Positions 1 to 10,595 of a stretch of DNA of 49,922 nucleotides are shown here, piece by piece. The position numbers and the translations under genes are program-made. The notes beneath the pieces are model-generated. The model saw only the letters and a program-made list of their open reading frames with translations. It searched no databases and was not told the DNA's origin. This stretch comes from Gammaproteobacteria bacterium (GTDB lineage: Bacteria; Pseudomonadota; Gammaproteobacteria; Pseudomonadales; Pseudomonadaceae): assembly GCA_023475025.1 (NCBI GenBank), contig JAMCWB010000045.1, forward strand, positions 1 through 49,922, read 5' to 3'. Position 1 is the first letter of the stretch; each line of letters begins with the position of its first letter.

Positions 1-1440
1 GACCGACTCATTGAGATCCGCAGCAAGCAGACCCGGCGCCGACAGACTGCACAGAGACACCCCCTCACTCAAGCCATAGCCACGCTGCACGACAGCCCTG
101 GTTTTCAGCAAGCGCCGACAGAGCTCGGTACCGGGACGCTCAGCGATCAGCACAATACGCCGCAAGTTACTCACATCCGCTTGCGACCACTGCTTGTCAG
201 CTAACAGGCGGGAAAACCAGGCAGGCACCCCGATCACTACTGAAACCGCCTGCGAACTCAGAGTTGCCAGCACACTCGCTGGCTTGGCATCCGGCTGAAA
301 AACCAATCGCCCGCCCATCAGCTGAGTAGCAGCACAGGCATCGAGCAAGCCACTGAGATGCCCCATCGGCAAATGACAAAGCATCCTCGACGCCGCCGAT
401 AGCTCCAGCCCACGACCAATCGCAGCCGCCATACGCAACAAGGCGGCCTCACTGTGCAGCACGCCCTTGGGCTCACCGCTCGAGCCCGGGGTAAACACCA
501 GCAACCGCGCATCGCGGGTATCCAGCAAACGATTCTCCGGATGCGGTGTTTGCGCAGACCGACAGCGCAAGGCCGCAAGGTGCGCAGCCAACTGATCCAG
601 CGCCACCTTGCCAGTCGCCCAGCGCAGCAACCCCGGCTGCTCAGGCAAGCGTGGCTCAGACAGCAGATCCAGTAGCAAAGCCGGATCAGCCTGCTCAACC
701 TGCTTCGCCAGCGTCGCATCCCGGCACACAGGGTCCAGCGCAACATAGATGGCATCACACAGACAACAGGCCAGAAACAGCGCCCACGGCTCCGGACGCG
801 CAGCCGCCAACACCCCAACACGATCACCCGAACCAACCCCCGCCTGACGCAACGCCTTCGCCAGCGCCTGCACATCCCGCCAAACCTGCGCATGACTCCG
901 CACCTGCCCAGCCAGTGTCCAGGCAACAGCATCCGGACTATCCAACGCCTGCCTCTGCAACAACTCAGCCCAGCGAGAGGGCACCATCGCATGCTCCGTC
1001 ACCACAGGCGCCGGCATCGGTTGGCGGTAAAATAGCCAGTCAGCCGCCAGAACCACATTGCCCTGATCATCCTCCAGCTCAACCGCCAGCTTCAGCCGGA
1101 TACCACCGCGCGGATGCGGCGTCTTCTCACGACTCAACACCCGCACCCGCACCGCACGCCCCACCACCAGCGGATGCAGAAAACGCAAGCGGTCAAAACC
1201 GTAATTCAGCGAATGATTGATATCGTAGTGATCATCATCACCCACGTCCTGACACAACTGGATCAGCAAAGCCACCTGCAAAAACCCCTGCACAATAGCG
1301 CCACCATAAGCCATCTCGCGCGCCGCACGCTGATCATCACAATGCACCCACTCCGCATAGCCATCACCGGTCGTCAGCGCATGCTGATTGACCATTTGTT
1401 GGGTGACTGTCAGCCAGCGGGATTGTTCAGTGGCGCTCAT
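1..1440 (-). CDS. MaoC-like dehydratase fused to AMP-binding acyl-CoA ligase (C-terminus off the window edge)
   Basis: The reverse strand is open for 480 codons from the ATG at 1440 to base 1, so the protein is cut by the window edge. Residues about 10-140 look like a MaoC/NodN-type hotdog dehydratase: TVTQQMVNQHALTTGDG near residue 11, YGGAIVQGF near residue 45. These enzymes hydrate enoyl-CoA or dehydrate hydroxyacyl-CoA. In the usual motif the catalytic Asp and His are about five residues apart; here D26 and H33 are seven apart. From about residue 155 an ANL adenylation domain follows, with the phosphate loop TPGSSGEPKGV (317-327) and YGLSEG (455-460); the rest lies outside. Inferred role: activation of an acid to its CoA ester coupled to a hydratase step. 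The substrate is unknown. It is divergent from the sulfatase gene. Confidence 0.8.
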   Translation of the reverse strand, partial: MSATEQSRWLTVTQQMVNQHALTTGDGYAEWVHCDDQRAAREMAYGGAIVQGFLQVALLIQLCQDVGDDDHYDINHSLNYGFDRLRFLHPLVVGRAVRVRVLSREKTPHPRGGIRLKLAVELEDDQGNVVLAADWLFYRQPMPAPVVTEHAMVPSRWAELLQRQALDSPDAVAWTLAGQVRSHAQVWRDVQALAKALRQAGVGSGDRVGVLAAARPEPWALFLACCLCDAIYVALDPVCRDATLAKQVEQADPALLLDLLSEPRLPEQPGLLRWATGKVALDQLAAHLAALRCRSAQTPHPENRLLDTRDARLLVFTPGSSGEPKGVLHSEAALLRMAAAIGRGLELSAASRMLCHLPMGHLSGLLDACAATQLMGGRLVFQPDAKPASVLATLSSQAVSVVIGVPAWFSRLLADKQWSQADVSNLRRIVLIAERPGTELCRRLLKTRAVVQRGYGLSEGVSLCSLSAPGLLAADLNESV

Positions 1441-1510
1441 TGAATACTCCGTTTTATTATTTGTCCGGGCGTATGAGTCGGATCACTGCACGGAGTCTGG
1501 CAGAGGTGCT

Positions 1511-1604
1511 GGTGGTCTCCCGGTTGCAGACCATCGATAGCCAAGGATGGCTATCGTCGAGCCCCATGGATGGCTTGTTGCGTGTCTGCAACCGGGAGAT
1601 CACC
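1511..1604. repeat. Imperfect inverted repeat with nested hairpin upstream of the sulfatase gene
   Basis: Two 21-base arms (1511-1531 and 1584-1604) are reverse complements with one mismatch. The left arm begins GGTGGTCTCCCGG. Between them lies a second perfect hairpin: CGATAGCCA (1535-1543), loop AGGA, TGGCTATCG (1548-1556). The rest of 1441-1754 holds no credible gene and must carry the promoters of the two divergent genes. The structure resembles an intergenic palindromic repeat element; its copy number is unknown. Confidence 0.7.
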
Positions 1605-1754
1605 AGCGCCTCCTCGCACGAAAATACCCACTGGCTATTCAGAGCCCTGATTTTGGCACGGAAAGCCAAGGCCCCTCGACCTCTGCAATCACTATACTCA
1701 GCACAGGTAACTGGCAGTACCCCTATTGATCAGAAGAATAATCAGGACTCAGCC

Positions 1755-3545
1755 ATGGCACACTTGCGCGCACCACTGTTGCTGCTCACCGGCCTTTTAG
1801 CCAGCTTCACCCTGCAAGCAGACGACCGCCCCAACATCCTGCTGATACTCGCCGACGACCTCGGCTTCAGCGATACCGGCGCCTACGGCGGCGAAATCAA
1901 CACACCCAATATCGACATGCTCGCCGCCGAAGGCATGCAATTCACCCACTTCAACGTCGCCGCCACCTGCGCCCCCACCCGCGGCATGCTGCTCACCGGC
2001 GTCACCAACCACAAAGTCGGCATGGGCAACATGAAAGAGATAATGGCCGACAACCAGAAAGGCCAACCCGGCTACGAAACCTACCTGAATGACCAGGTCG
2101 TCACCCTGCCCACCCTGCTGCGCGACCATGGCTACCGCACCTACATGGCCGGCAAATGGCACCTCGGCGACCGACCGCAGAGCCTGCCCGGCGCCCGCGG
2201 CTTTGAGCAATCCGTCACCCTGCTGGAAAGCGGCGGCGATAGCTGGGAAGCCAAACATTACCTGCCCGGTGGTAGCGCCACCTACCTGGAAAATGATCAA
2301 CCCATCAGCCTGCCAGATGACTTTTACTCATCCTTTTTCTTTGCCGACAAGCTGATCGACTACCTGCAAGCCGACCAGCACCGCGAAGAACCCTTTTTCG
2401 CCTACCTCTCATTCCAGGCCGTGCATGCCCCACACCATGCCCCCGAGGAATACATCCAGCGCTATGCCGGCACCTATGATCAAGGCTGGGACGAGATCCG
2501 CCGTCAACGCTATGAGCGCATGACCACCATGGGTGTTGTTCCTCGCGCTGTTGACTCAGTCGTCACCAGCGACTGGGGCACCTTCTATGATGCCAAAACC
2601 ATCGACTGGAACAGCCTGAGTGACCAGGAGCAGGCTTACCGGGCAAGACAGATGGAAGTCTATGCCGGTATGGCCGAAGCCATGGACGACAGCATTGGCC
2701 GCGTATTCGACTACCTGCGCGAGCAAGGCCAGCTGGACAACACCCTGATCATCTTTCTCAGCGACAACGGCGGTGAATCAACCGAACTGGTCAATATCGC
2801 CCCATTGTTCTATCGCTGGCGTTACAACCTGGAGCGCGATCAGCTCGGCGCACCCGGCAGTTACAGTGAGTATGGCCCTGGCTGGGCCTACGCCTCAAAT
2901 ACGCCGTTTTTCTCCTACAAGGGCTCACCCTTCAATGGCGGCATGCGAGTACCCTTTCTGATCCGCCACCCAGGGCTGATCCCTGCCGGCACTCGCAGTA
3001 ATGCCTTCGGTTACGTGACCGATATCACACCGACCCTGCTCGAACTGGCCGGTATCGAGCAACCCGACGGCAGCTACCAGGAACGCCAGGTGCATCGGAT
3101 CATGGGCAAGAGTCTATTGCCCTTGTGGCGTGGTGAAGCTGAGCGGATTCATGGCCCGGATGATGTAACCGTCTATGAACTGGCGGGCGGGATTGCGGTC
3201 TGGCAAGGGGATTACAAACTGGTAGTCGCCTCCGATGCCATCAATGACCGTCAGGGTAAGCTACTGTTCAACCTGGCCGAAGACCCCTTCGAGCGTAACG
3301 ACCTGGCCGCCAGCAAGCCAGAGCTGACCGCAGCCATGTACCAGCATTACCGCGATTACGTCGAGACCAACAACCTGATCGAAGTCCCCGCCGATTACGA
3401 TGCCTGGCAGCAACTACGGATGAATGGTCGCGAACAGTTTATTGCCCGCCACCGCATGCCACTGCTGTTATCAAGCTTGCTGATCCTGTTTCTCAGCGGC
3501 GGACTTATACTTTATATAATCAAATGCTTACGCAGCAAAAGATAA
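1755..3545 (+). CDS. Formylglycine-dependent sulfatase with signal peptide and C-terminal membrane anchor
   Basis: A 596-residue type I sulfatase (arylsulfatase/AtsA-like), which hydrolyses sulfate esters in the periplasm. The ATG at 1755 is chosen because it opens directly onto a signal peptide (MAHLRAPLLLLTGLLA...QA); the frame is open further upstream but reads through the inverted repeat. The metal-binding N-terminus ILADDLGFSD follows. The C-x-P-x-R signature is CAPTR at residues 72-76, where Cys72 would be oxidised to formylglycine. GKWHLGD and the SDNGG metal motif are present. About 22 hydrophobic residues near the C-terminus followed by KCLRSKR suggest an inner-membrane anchor, not usual for soluble AtsA. 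No formylglycine-generating enzyme is in the window. The substrate is unknown. Confidence 0.9.
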   Translation: MAHLRAPLLLLTGLLASFTLQADDRPNILLILADDLGFSDTGAYGGEINTPNIDMLAAEGMQFTHFNVAATCAPTRGMLLTGVTNHKVGMGNMKEIMADNQKGQPGYETYLNDQVVTLPTLLRDHGYRTYMAGKWHLGDRPQSLPGARGFEQSVTLLESGGDSWEAKHYLPGGSATYLENDQPISLPDDFYSSFFFADKLIDYLQADQHREEPFFAYLSFQAVHAPHHAPEEYIQRYAGTYDQGWDEIRRQRYERMTTMGVVPRAVDSVVTSDWGTFYDAKTIDWNSLSDQEQAYRARQMEVYAGMAEAMDDSIGRVFDYLREQGQLDNTLIIFLSDNGGESTELVNIAPLFYRWRYNLERDQLGAPGSYSEYGPGWAYASNTPFFSYKGSPFNGGMRVPFLIRHPGLIPAGTRSNAFGYVTDITPTLLELAGIEQPDGSYQERQVHRIMGKSLLPLWRGEAERIHGPDDVTVYELAGGIAVWQGDYKLVVASDAINDRQGKLLFNLAEDPFERNDLAASKPELTAAMYQHYRDYVETNNLIEVPADYDAWQQLRMNGREQFIARHRMPLLLSSLLILFLSGGLILYIIKCLRSKR

Positions 3546-3550
3546 CTCTT

Positions 3551-4612
3551 TTATAACCAGCCCCGCCGGCGAAACGCCCATAGCAAGCCGCCGGCAATGG
3601 CCAACATGAGCAGCAAAACCGCCGGATAGGCCCAGGGCCAGGCCAGCTCCGGCATATGCTCGAAATTCATACCGTAAACCCCGGCCAGGAAAGTCAGCGG
3701 CATAAACAGGGTAGCGATAATGGTCAGCACCTTCATCACCTGATTCATTTTGTGACTGACACTCGACAGATAAAGGTCCAGCATGCCAACCAGCAGTTCA
3801 CGCAGGGTATCGATGGTATCCATGACATGGATACTGTGATCATAGACATCACGCATGAATATCTGCGTTTCCGGCTTGATCAGCTTGCTGTCATCGCGTG
3901 ACAGACGCAGCAGCACCTCACGCAAGGGCCAAACCGACTTGCGCAGCAACAGCATTTCACGTTTGAAATGATGGATCCGGCCCAGGGTCTGGGGCGTTGG
4001 ATTGCTGATCAGCTCATCTTCCAGGTTTTCAATTGCCTCACCGAGATGTTCAAGAACAGCAAAGTAATGATCAACGACCGCATCCAGCAAGGCATAGGCC
4101 AGATAGTCGGCCTGCAAGAAACGAATTCTGCGGCCAGCCTGCAAGCGCTCCCGAACACTGTCAAACACATCCCCCGGCCGTTCCTGCAATGACAGCACAT
4201 AGTTGTCGCCCAGCACCAGACTCAATTGCTCAGACTGTATCTGCTGACTGACCGGATCAAAACGCAGCATACGCATCACCAGATACAGATAGCCCTGGTA
4301 TTCATCTACTTTTGCGCGCTGATCCGTATTCAACACATCTTCCAGCGCCAACGGGTGCAGCTTGAAACGCTCACCCAGGGCTTCAATAACCGCACCCTGA
4401 TGCACACCATCAATATTCAACCAGGTCACCTGATCCTGCTTCAGGTCTGGCAGGGCTTGAATAGCATTCAGCGGTTGATCATGCAGCGCATGCTGATCGT
4501 AACGGATCAATCGCAGGTGCGCCGGGGCATCGCTGGGCGCACCGATATGCACCAGGCTGCCTGGCGGCTTGCCTTTTTTCGAACTGCGTTTGACCACCAA
4601 CCTGCGAGCCAT
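3551..4612 (-). CDS. corA: CorA family Mg2+/Co2+ channel
   Basis: A 353-residue CorA-type divalent cation channel. The signature YGMN sits at the end of the first of two C-terminal membrane helices (LTFLAGVYGMNFEHMPEL), followed by the second helix and a basic tail RRRGWL. The long cytoplasmic N-terminal domain is present and the length is typical. The ATG at 4612 follows AGGAG at eight bases; a TTG one codon earlier is possible. It lies 14 bases after the cyclase gene, so it probably ends the serS-cysG-cyclase transcript. It converges on the sulfatase gene, with stop codons five bases apart. A ZntB-type zinc role cannot be excluded from sequence alone. Confidence 0.9.
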   Translation of the reverse strand: MARRLVVKRSSKKGKPPGSLVHIGAPSDAPAHLRLIRYDQHALHDQPLNAIQALPDLKQDQVTWLNIDGVHQGAVIEALGERFKLHPLALEDVLNTDQRAKVDEYQGYLYLVMRMLRFDPVSQQIQSEQLSLVLGDNYVLSLQERPGDVFDSVRERLQAGRRIRFLQADYLAYALLDAVVDHYFAVLEHLGEAIENLEDELISNPTPQTLGRIHHFKREMLLLRKSVWPLREVLLRLSRDDSKLIKPETQIFMRDVYDHSIHVMDTIDTLRELLVGMLDLYLSSVSHKMNQVMKVLTIIATLFMPLTFLAGVYGMNFEHMPELAWPWAYPAVLLLMLAIAGGLLWAFRRRGWL

Positions 4613-4626
4613 CAAGCATTCTCCTG

Positions 4627-5598
4627 TTAACTGTCGGCCTTGGCCTGATACATGGCCCGGTCAGCCGCATTGAACAACGCATCGCTGTCTGTTGCGTCGC
4701 GTGGAAACACTGCCAGACCAATACTTACCCCTACTGCAACCTGGTGCCCGCCAGGCAAAGTCACATTGCGCGTCACCAGTTGCTGCAGTTTTTCCATTAA
4801 CGCCGGCAATGTGGCAGCGTCTTCAATCTGCTCGACCAGCACCACAAATTCATCACCACCGACCCGCGCAACGGTATCCATTTCCCGCAACCCTTCCCGC
4901 AGTCGCCGGGCAATCTGCCGGAGCAACTCATCACCCGCGCTATGGCCATGTTGGTCATTGACCAGTTTGAACTTGTCCAGATCCAGCACCAACAAGGCAA
5001 AGGGCTTGCCAAGGCGCCGGGATCTGGCCATAGCGCTGTCCAGCCGGTCCGCCAGCAGCTTGCGATTGGCCAGCCCGGTCAGGTCGTCATGGCTGGCTTG
5101 CTGTTCCAGTTGTACCTGACTCGCCTTAAGGGCCGCATTGGCTTGCTCCAGTGCCTCGGTGCGCTGCATCACCCGGGTTTCCAGCACCTGCTCGCTCTCC
5201 CGCAGCGCCTTGACCATACGACGATTTTCCTCCAGCGCCTGCTGCTGCAGCTGGTCCTGCTCACGCTGGATAGCATTGATACGATCACCCAGCGCCAGCG
5301 ACAGCAAGACCATTTCCAGCCCAGAGCCAATCAGCATGGCATTGGTCGTCAGCAGGTTGCTGGGCAAAAAACCCAGGTTATGCAACTCCAGTACCACCAT
5401 ACCGACCAACAGGGATATCCACGCCAGTACAAAGAAGCGAGCTCCCGGCCGGCCCTGATAGAAACTGACCACACCCAGCAGCAAGGCAACGACGGCAAAG
5501 GTCAATGCAGCCAGGTTGACGGCCAGAGCAGCCAGATAGTACGACCAGAACAGGGTACAGAGGAAAATCAGCACGAACAGGCCACCCAGCCCCGGCAT
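4627..5598 (-). CDS. Diguanylate cyclase (GGDEF) with truncated 7TMR-DISM membrane domain
   Basis: From the first ATG (5598) the product has 323 residues: four hydrophobic segments (about 5-100), a coiled coil (about 105-168) and a GGDEF domain (about 169-323). The active site GGDEF is at 247-251, the metal-binding LDLDKF near 205, and the inhibitory RxxD site (REMD, 238-241) sits five residues before GGDEF, so catalysis and product inhibition look intact. The membrane part matches only the later helices of a 7TMR-DISM receptor (GSGLEMVLLSLALGDRIN is typical of its last helix). Homologous-looking coding sequence continues upstream in frame (QQRFLGHTPRS) to the cysG stop codon. The signal peptide, periplasmic sensor domain and first helices are therefore missing. 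No clear Shine-Dalgarno precedes the ATG; expression, if any, may depend on coupling to cysG. Confidence 0.8.
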   Translation of the reverse strand: MPGLGGLFVLIFLCTLFWSYYLAALAVNLAALTFAVVALLLGVVSFYQGRPGARFFVLAWISLLVGMVVLELHNLGFLPSNLLTTNAMLIGSGLEMVLLSLALGDRINAIQREQDQLQQQALEENRRMVKALRESEQVLETRVMQRTEALEQANAALKASQVQLEQQASHDDLTGLANRKLLADRLDSAMARSRRLGKPFALLVLDLDKFKLVNDQHGHSAGDELLRQIARRLREGLREMDTVARVGGDEFVVLVEQIEDAATLPALMEKLQQLVTRNVTLPGGHQVAVGVSIGLAVFPRDATDSDALFNAADRAMYQAKADS

Positions 5599-5652
5599 CA
5601 GCCAGTGCAGGCGAATGCTGCGGGGTGTATGGCCGAGAAAACGCTGTTGGCC

Positions 5653-7074
5653 CTATTGGGACAAAACACCCCGTGACTTTTCCACCACCTGATCCGGAGC
5701 AAACCATTTGAGCTTGTCGTGCAGCTGCACCACCTCACCCACAATCAACAGGGTCGGTGGCTCTACCGGGGTATTGGCTACCAGCTCAGGCATGCTGGAC
5801 AAGGTACCGATCAAGACCTTCTGGTTGCTGGTCGTGCCCTGCTGAATCAATGCAATCGGTGTATCCGGACTGCGCCCGTGACTGATCAGGCCCTGGCAGA
5901 TTTCCGGCAAGCCGACCAGGCCCATATAGAACACCAGCGTCTGGCCCGGTGCGACCAGGTCGCGCCAGGGCAAATCCGTGGTGCCGTCCTTGAGGTGGCC
6001 GGTCACAAAGCGGACCGAGAGCGCATGATCTCGGTGTGTCAGCGGAATGCCGGCATAGGCTGAACAGCCATTGGCTGCGGTAATGCCCGGGACGACCTGG
6101 AAAGGCACGCCATGGGCCGACAGCTCCTCGATTTCCTCACCGCCGCGGCCAAAGATAAAGGGGTCACCACCCTTCAACCGCAATACCCGCTTACCCTCTT
6201 TCGCCAGCTTGACCAGCAGATTGTTGATCTGATCCTGCGGCACCGCATGCTCGGCACGACGCTTGCCAACATAGATACGCTCGGCATCGCGGCGGCACAG
6301 GTCGATGATTGCTGGTGCCACCAGACGGTCATAGAGCACCACATCCGCCTGCTGCATCAAGCGCAGGGCACGAAAGGTCAACAGGTCCGGATCGCCGGGG
6401 CCAGCACCAACCAGATAGACCTCACCCTGGTAATCCTGCCCGGCTTGCTGCTCAAGCCGTTCAGCCAGCAACGCCTCCGCCTCGGCTTCCTGACCGGCAA
6501 ACACGCGCTCGGCAATATCACCCTGAAAAACATTTTCCCAGAATACCCGACGCTGATTGATGCCCGGAAAAGCGGCTTTGACCTTGCCGCGAAAGCGTTT
6601 GGCCAACTGTGCCAGGGTGCCGTAGGTATGCGGGAACAGGGTCTCGATGCGTGCGCGCGTCAAACGGGCCAGTACCGGCGCATGACTGCCACTGGAAATG
6701 GCAATCATCAAGGGCGAGCGATCAACGATAGCGGGGAAAATCACGGTACACAGATCAGGCGCGTCAACCGCATTGACCGGCAGATTGCGGGCCTGGGTAT
6801 CAGCCGATACCTGCGCATTCAGGCTGTCATCATCGGTTGCCGCGATAACCAGAACCACGCCATCCAGGTCGTCAGGATGGTAGCCACGCTGGATACACTC
6901 ACCATTGTTCTCGGCAACCAGCGCCTGCAACTGATCCTCGATCTCAGGGGCAACCACCTTCAGCCGCGCGCCCGCCTCACTCAACAGACGCGATTTGCGC
7001 AAGGCAATTTCACCCCCCCCGATGACCAGCACCCAGCGTTGCTTGAGGTTGTGAAATAGCGGTAAATAATCCAT
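5653..7074 (-). CDS. cysG: Siroheme synthase CysG
   Basis: A 473-residue trifunctional enzyme making siroheme for sulfite and nitrite reductases. The N-terminal precorrin-2 dehydrogenase/ferrochelatase part opens with a Rossmann motif ([17 protein letters not shown]). The C-terminal half is the SAM-dependent uroporphyrinogen III methyltransferase: [11 protein letters not shown] near residue 224, [22 protein letters not shown], and [20 protein letters not shown]. It starts six bases after serS, as in other pseudomonads. The stop codon is immediately followed, in the same frame, by the remnant of the cyclase gene, so the 3' end of cysG lies at a deletion junction; the last residues (EKSRGVLSQ) may have been altered by that event. 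Confidence 0.95.
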   Translation of the reverse strand: MDYLPLFHNLKQRWVLVIGGGEIALRKSRLLSEAGARLKVVAPEIEDQLQALVAENNGECIQRGYHPDDLDGVVLVIAATDDDSLNAQVSADTQARNLPVNAVDAPDLCTVIFPAIVDRSPLMIAISSGSHAPVLARLTRARIETLFPHTYGTLAQLAKRFRGKVKAAFPGINQRRVFWENVFQGDIAERVFAGQEAEAEALLAERLEQQAGQDYQGEVYLVGAGPGDPDLLTFRALRLMQQADVVLYDRLVAPAIIDLCRRDAERIYVGKRRAEHAVPQDQINNLLVKLAKEGKRVLRLKGGDPFIFGRGGEEIEELSAHGVPFQVVPGITAANGCSAYAGIPLTHRDHALSVRFVTGHLKDGTTDLPWRDLVAPGQTLVFYMGLVGLPEICQGLISHGRSPDTPIALIQQGTTSNQKVLIGTLSSMPELVANTPVEPPTLLIVGEVVQLHDKLKWFAPDQVVEKSRGVLSQ

Positions 7075-7080
7075 GGGGCT

Positions 7081-8457
<1,377 letters not shown>

Positions 8458-8469
8458 CTACCCCGCAAT

Positions 8470-8567
8470 GGATCGCCACGGCCTACGGCCTCGCGATGAC
8501 GACAGTGTTGACGAGAGGCACCCAACCTTGAAGCGTCATTGCGAGGAGCGCAGCGACGTGGCAATCC
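8470..8567. repeat. 98-bp palindromic MITE-like element between rarA and serS
   Basis: The left arm (8470-8500) and right arm (8535-8567) are imperfect reverse complements around a 34-base centre. The right arm reads GTCATTGCGAGGAGCGCAGC then GACGTGGCAATCC; the left is its complement with a few changes. Sequences of this type occur as interspersed intergenic palindromes in many bacteria. There is no coding capacity. The flanks (8362-8469 and 8568-8585) hold no gene. It may serve as a transcript-end hairpin for rarA. Confidence 0.7.
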
Positions 8568-8585
8568 ATAACGGTCAAGAGAAAC

Positions 8586-9911
8586 TTATGATCGCCGCTT
8601 GCGCCCACTCTGCTGATCCAGCCCGCGCAAATGCTCAAGCTTCTGGCCGATCTTCAGCTCCAGCCCGCGCGGTACCGGTTGGTAATACTGCCGAGGCTCC
8701 AGGTCTTCAGGGAAGTAATCCTCACCGGCCGCATAGGCCTCCGGCTCATCGTGGGCGTAGCGGTAACCTTCGCTGTAGCCCAGCTCCTTCATCAGCTTGG
8801 TCGGTGCATTGCGCAAATGAAGGGGCGGCTCGTGCGAGGGTTGCTCGGCGACATCGCGCATGGCGGCATTGAAGGCTTTGTAAACGGCATTACTTTTAGG
8901 CGCACAGGCCAGATAGACGATCGCCTGGGCCACCGCCAACTCGCCTTCAGGACTACCCAGACGTTCCTGCACATCCCAGGCATTCAAGCACAAGGTCAGC
9001 GCGCGCGGATCGGCATTGCCGATATCCTCACTGGCCATGCGCACCACCCGACGGGCGATATACAAGGGATCACAGCCGCCATCGAGCATACGGGCAAACC
9101 AGTAGAGCGCAGCATCAGGATTGGAGCCACGCACGGACTTGTGCAGGGCTGAAATCTGATCGTAAAAGGCCTCACCGCCCTTATCGAAACGTCGCCGACT
9201 GTCGTTCAGCAGGTCAGCCACCTGCACCTGCTCAATAGTACCGCCATCGTCCACCAGGTCGGCGGCAATCTCCAGCAGGTTAAGTAGCCGCCGGGCATCG
9301 CCATCAGCGGCATCCAGCAGCAGACGCCGCGCAGCAGGCTCCAGACTCAGCCGATGCTGACCCAGCCCCCGCTCTTTGTCCGCCAGCGCCCTGTCCAGCA
9401 AGGCCTCTAACGCAGACGAATCCAGCGACTTGAGTACATAGACCCGTGCCCGCGAGAGCAAGGCATTGTTCAACTCAAAAGAGGGGTTTTCCGTAGTCGC
9501 GCCGATAAACAGCAAGGTACCGTCTTCAACAAAGGGCAAGAAGGCATCCTGCTGCGCCTTGTTGAAGCGGTGCACTTCATCGACAAAGAGAATGGTCTGA
9601 CGGCCGTTCTGCGCCGCATGCTGGCGTGCCTGCTCAACCGCCTGGCGAATCTCCTTGACCCCGGCGAGCACCGCAGAAATGGTCACGAAATGCGCATCAG
9701 CCAGGGTCGCCAGCAGCCGCGCCAGGGTGGTTTTACCCACTCCTGGCGGGCCCCAGAAGATCATTGAATGCAGCGCGCCCTGCTCCAGCGCCTGACGCAA
9801 AGGCCGCCCTGGCCCCAACAGATGTTCCTGCCCCGCATACTCATCCAGATTACGTGGCCGCATGCGCGCGGCCAGGGGCTGATGCTGTGGCGCCTGGGCA
9901 AACAGATCCAT
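8586..9911 (-). CDS. rarA: Replication-associated recombination protein A (RarA/MgsA)
   Basis: A 441-residue clamp-loader-like AAA+ ATPase acting at stalled replication forks. Walker A is [13 protein letters not shown] near residue 54, Walker B is [16 protein letters not shown], sensor 1 is [12 protein letters not shown], and an arginine finger region SRARVY follows. The C-terminal tetramerisation region ([47 protein letters not shown]) is characteristic. It begins one base after the lolA stop, so ftsK, lolA and rarA form one transcription unit. Length is typical. Confidence 0.96.
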   Translation of the reverse strand: MDLFAQAPQHQPLAARMRPRNLDEYAGQEHLLGPGRPLRQALEQGALHSMIFWGPPGVGKTTLARLLATLADAHFVTISAVLAGVKEIRQAVEQARQHAAQNGRQTILFVDEVHRFNKAQQDAFLPFVEDGTLLFIGATTENPSFELNNALLSRARVYVLKSLDSSALEALLDRALADKERGLGQHRLSLEPAARRLLLDAADGDARRLLNLLEIAADLVDDGGTIEQVQVADLLNDSRRRFDKGGEAFYDQISALHKSVRGSNPDAALYWFARMLDGGCDPLYIARRVVRMASEDIGNADPRALTLCLNAWDVQERLGSPEGELAVAQAIVYLACAPKSNAVYKAFNAAMRDVAEQPSHEPPLHLRNAPTKLMKELGYSEGYRYAHDEPEAYAAGEDYFPEDLEPRQYYQPVPRGLELKIGQKLEHLRGLDQQSGRKRRS

Positions 9912-9912
9912 G

Positions 9913-10581
9913 TTATTCGCTGATCACATCAACCCCATCGGGGATATCAAAGGTGAACATATCAGCATCAATCTCAGGGTTGATCTGCACATTGCTGAAC
10001 AGGATATTGGTGCGCTGACCAATGGGGTCGTTCAGTTGCATGTCATTGATCCTGCCATCCCAGAAGGACAGGCGCAGCTCCTCGAACATGGTGTCACTGG
10101 CCTTGGGCGTCAGGGTGAAGTCCATCACGCTGCCGCTGTCTTCAAGATAAATCTCGAAATTCTCTGCCAGGGTGCTGACATCGCCCGACAACAACAGCGC
10201 CGGGGTATGGGTCAGGCGCGGATCCATCTGCTGCACAGTGACCTGCATCAGATCCGGGTCATACAGCCAGATCTGCTCGCCATCAGATACCAGTACCTGC
10301 TCCAGCGGTGGCGCGGTATGCCAGACGAACTTGCCCGGGCGCTGCAGGGTCACTTCCCCTTTGGTTTCTTGCAGGTTGGTGCCATTGGCACTGCGGGTCA
10401 TCTGCGAGAAGTCCGCCGACAGGGTTTCCGCCTTGGACAGCAAACGGTTCAATTCAGCTGCCGCTTCCGCCTGGCCATCGGCCTGGGCCAGCGTAGCAAA
10501 GCTGCCAACGGCCACGGCCAGCGCAGTCAGCAGGGGTTTAACAACAAGGTGGTGATAGGTGCGGGGCAAGGTGTGGCGCAT
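9913..10581 (-). CDS. lolA: Outer-membrane lipoprotein carrier LolA
   Basis: A 222-residue periplasmic chaperone that takes lipoproteins from LolCDE and passes them to LolB. A signal peptide covers about residues 1-34 ([22 protein letters not shown]). The LolA body shows [36 protein letters not shown]-type residues early on and [17 protein letters not shown] near the C-terminus. GAGAGGA precedes the ATG at about nine bases. It lies 14 bases after ftsK and one base before rarA, the usual Pseudomonas order. Confidence 0.95.
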   Translation of the reverse strand: MRHTLPRTYHHLVVKPLLTALAVAVGSFATLAQADGQAEAAAELNRLLSKAETLSADFSQMTRSANGTNLQETKGEVTLQRPGKFVWHTAPPLEQVLVSDGEQIWLYDPDLMQVTVQQMDPRLTHTPALLLSGDVSTLAENFEIYLEDSGSVMDFTLTPKASDTMFEELRLSFWDGRINDMQLNDPIGQRTNILFSNVQINPEIDADMFTFDIPDGVDVISE

Positions 10582-10595
10582 TCAGGCCGGTCCTC

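Noticed and set aside
318-1220. Two 224-codon frames on opposite strands near the left edge
   Set aside because: Arg/Cys-rich or Pro/Ala/Gln-rich shadows of the dehydratase-ligase fusion, which occupies the whole interval.
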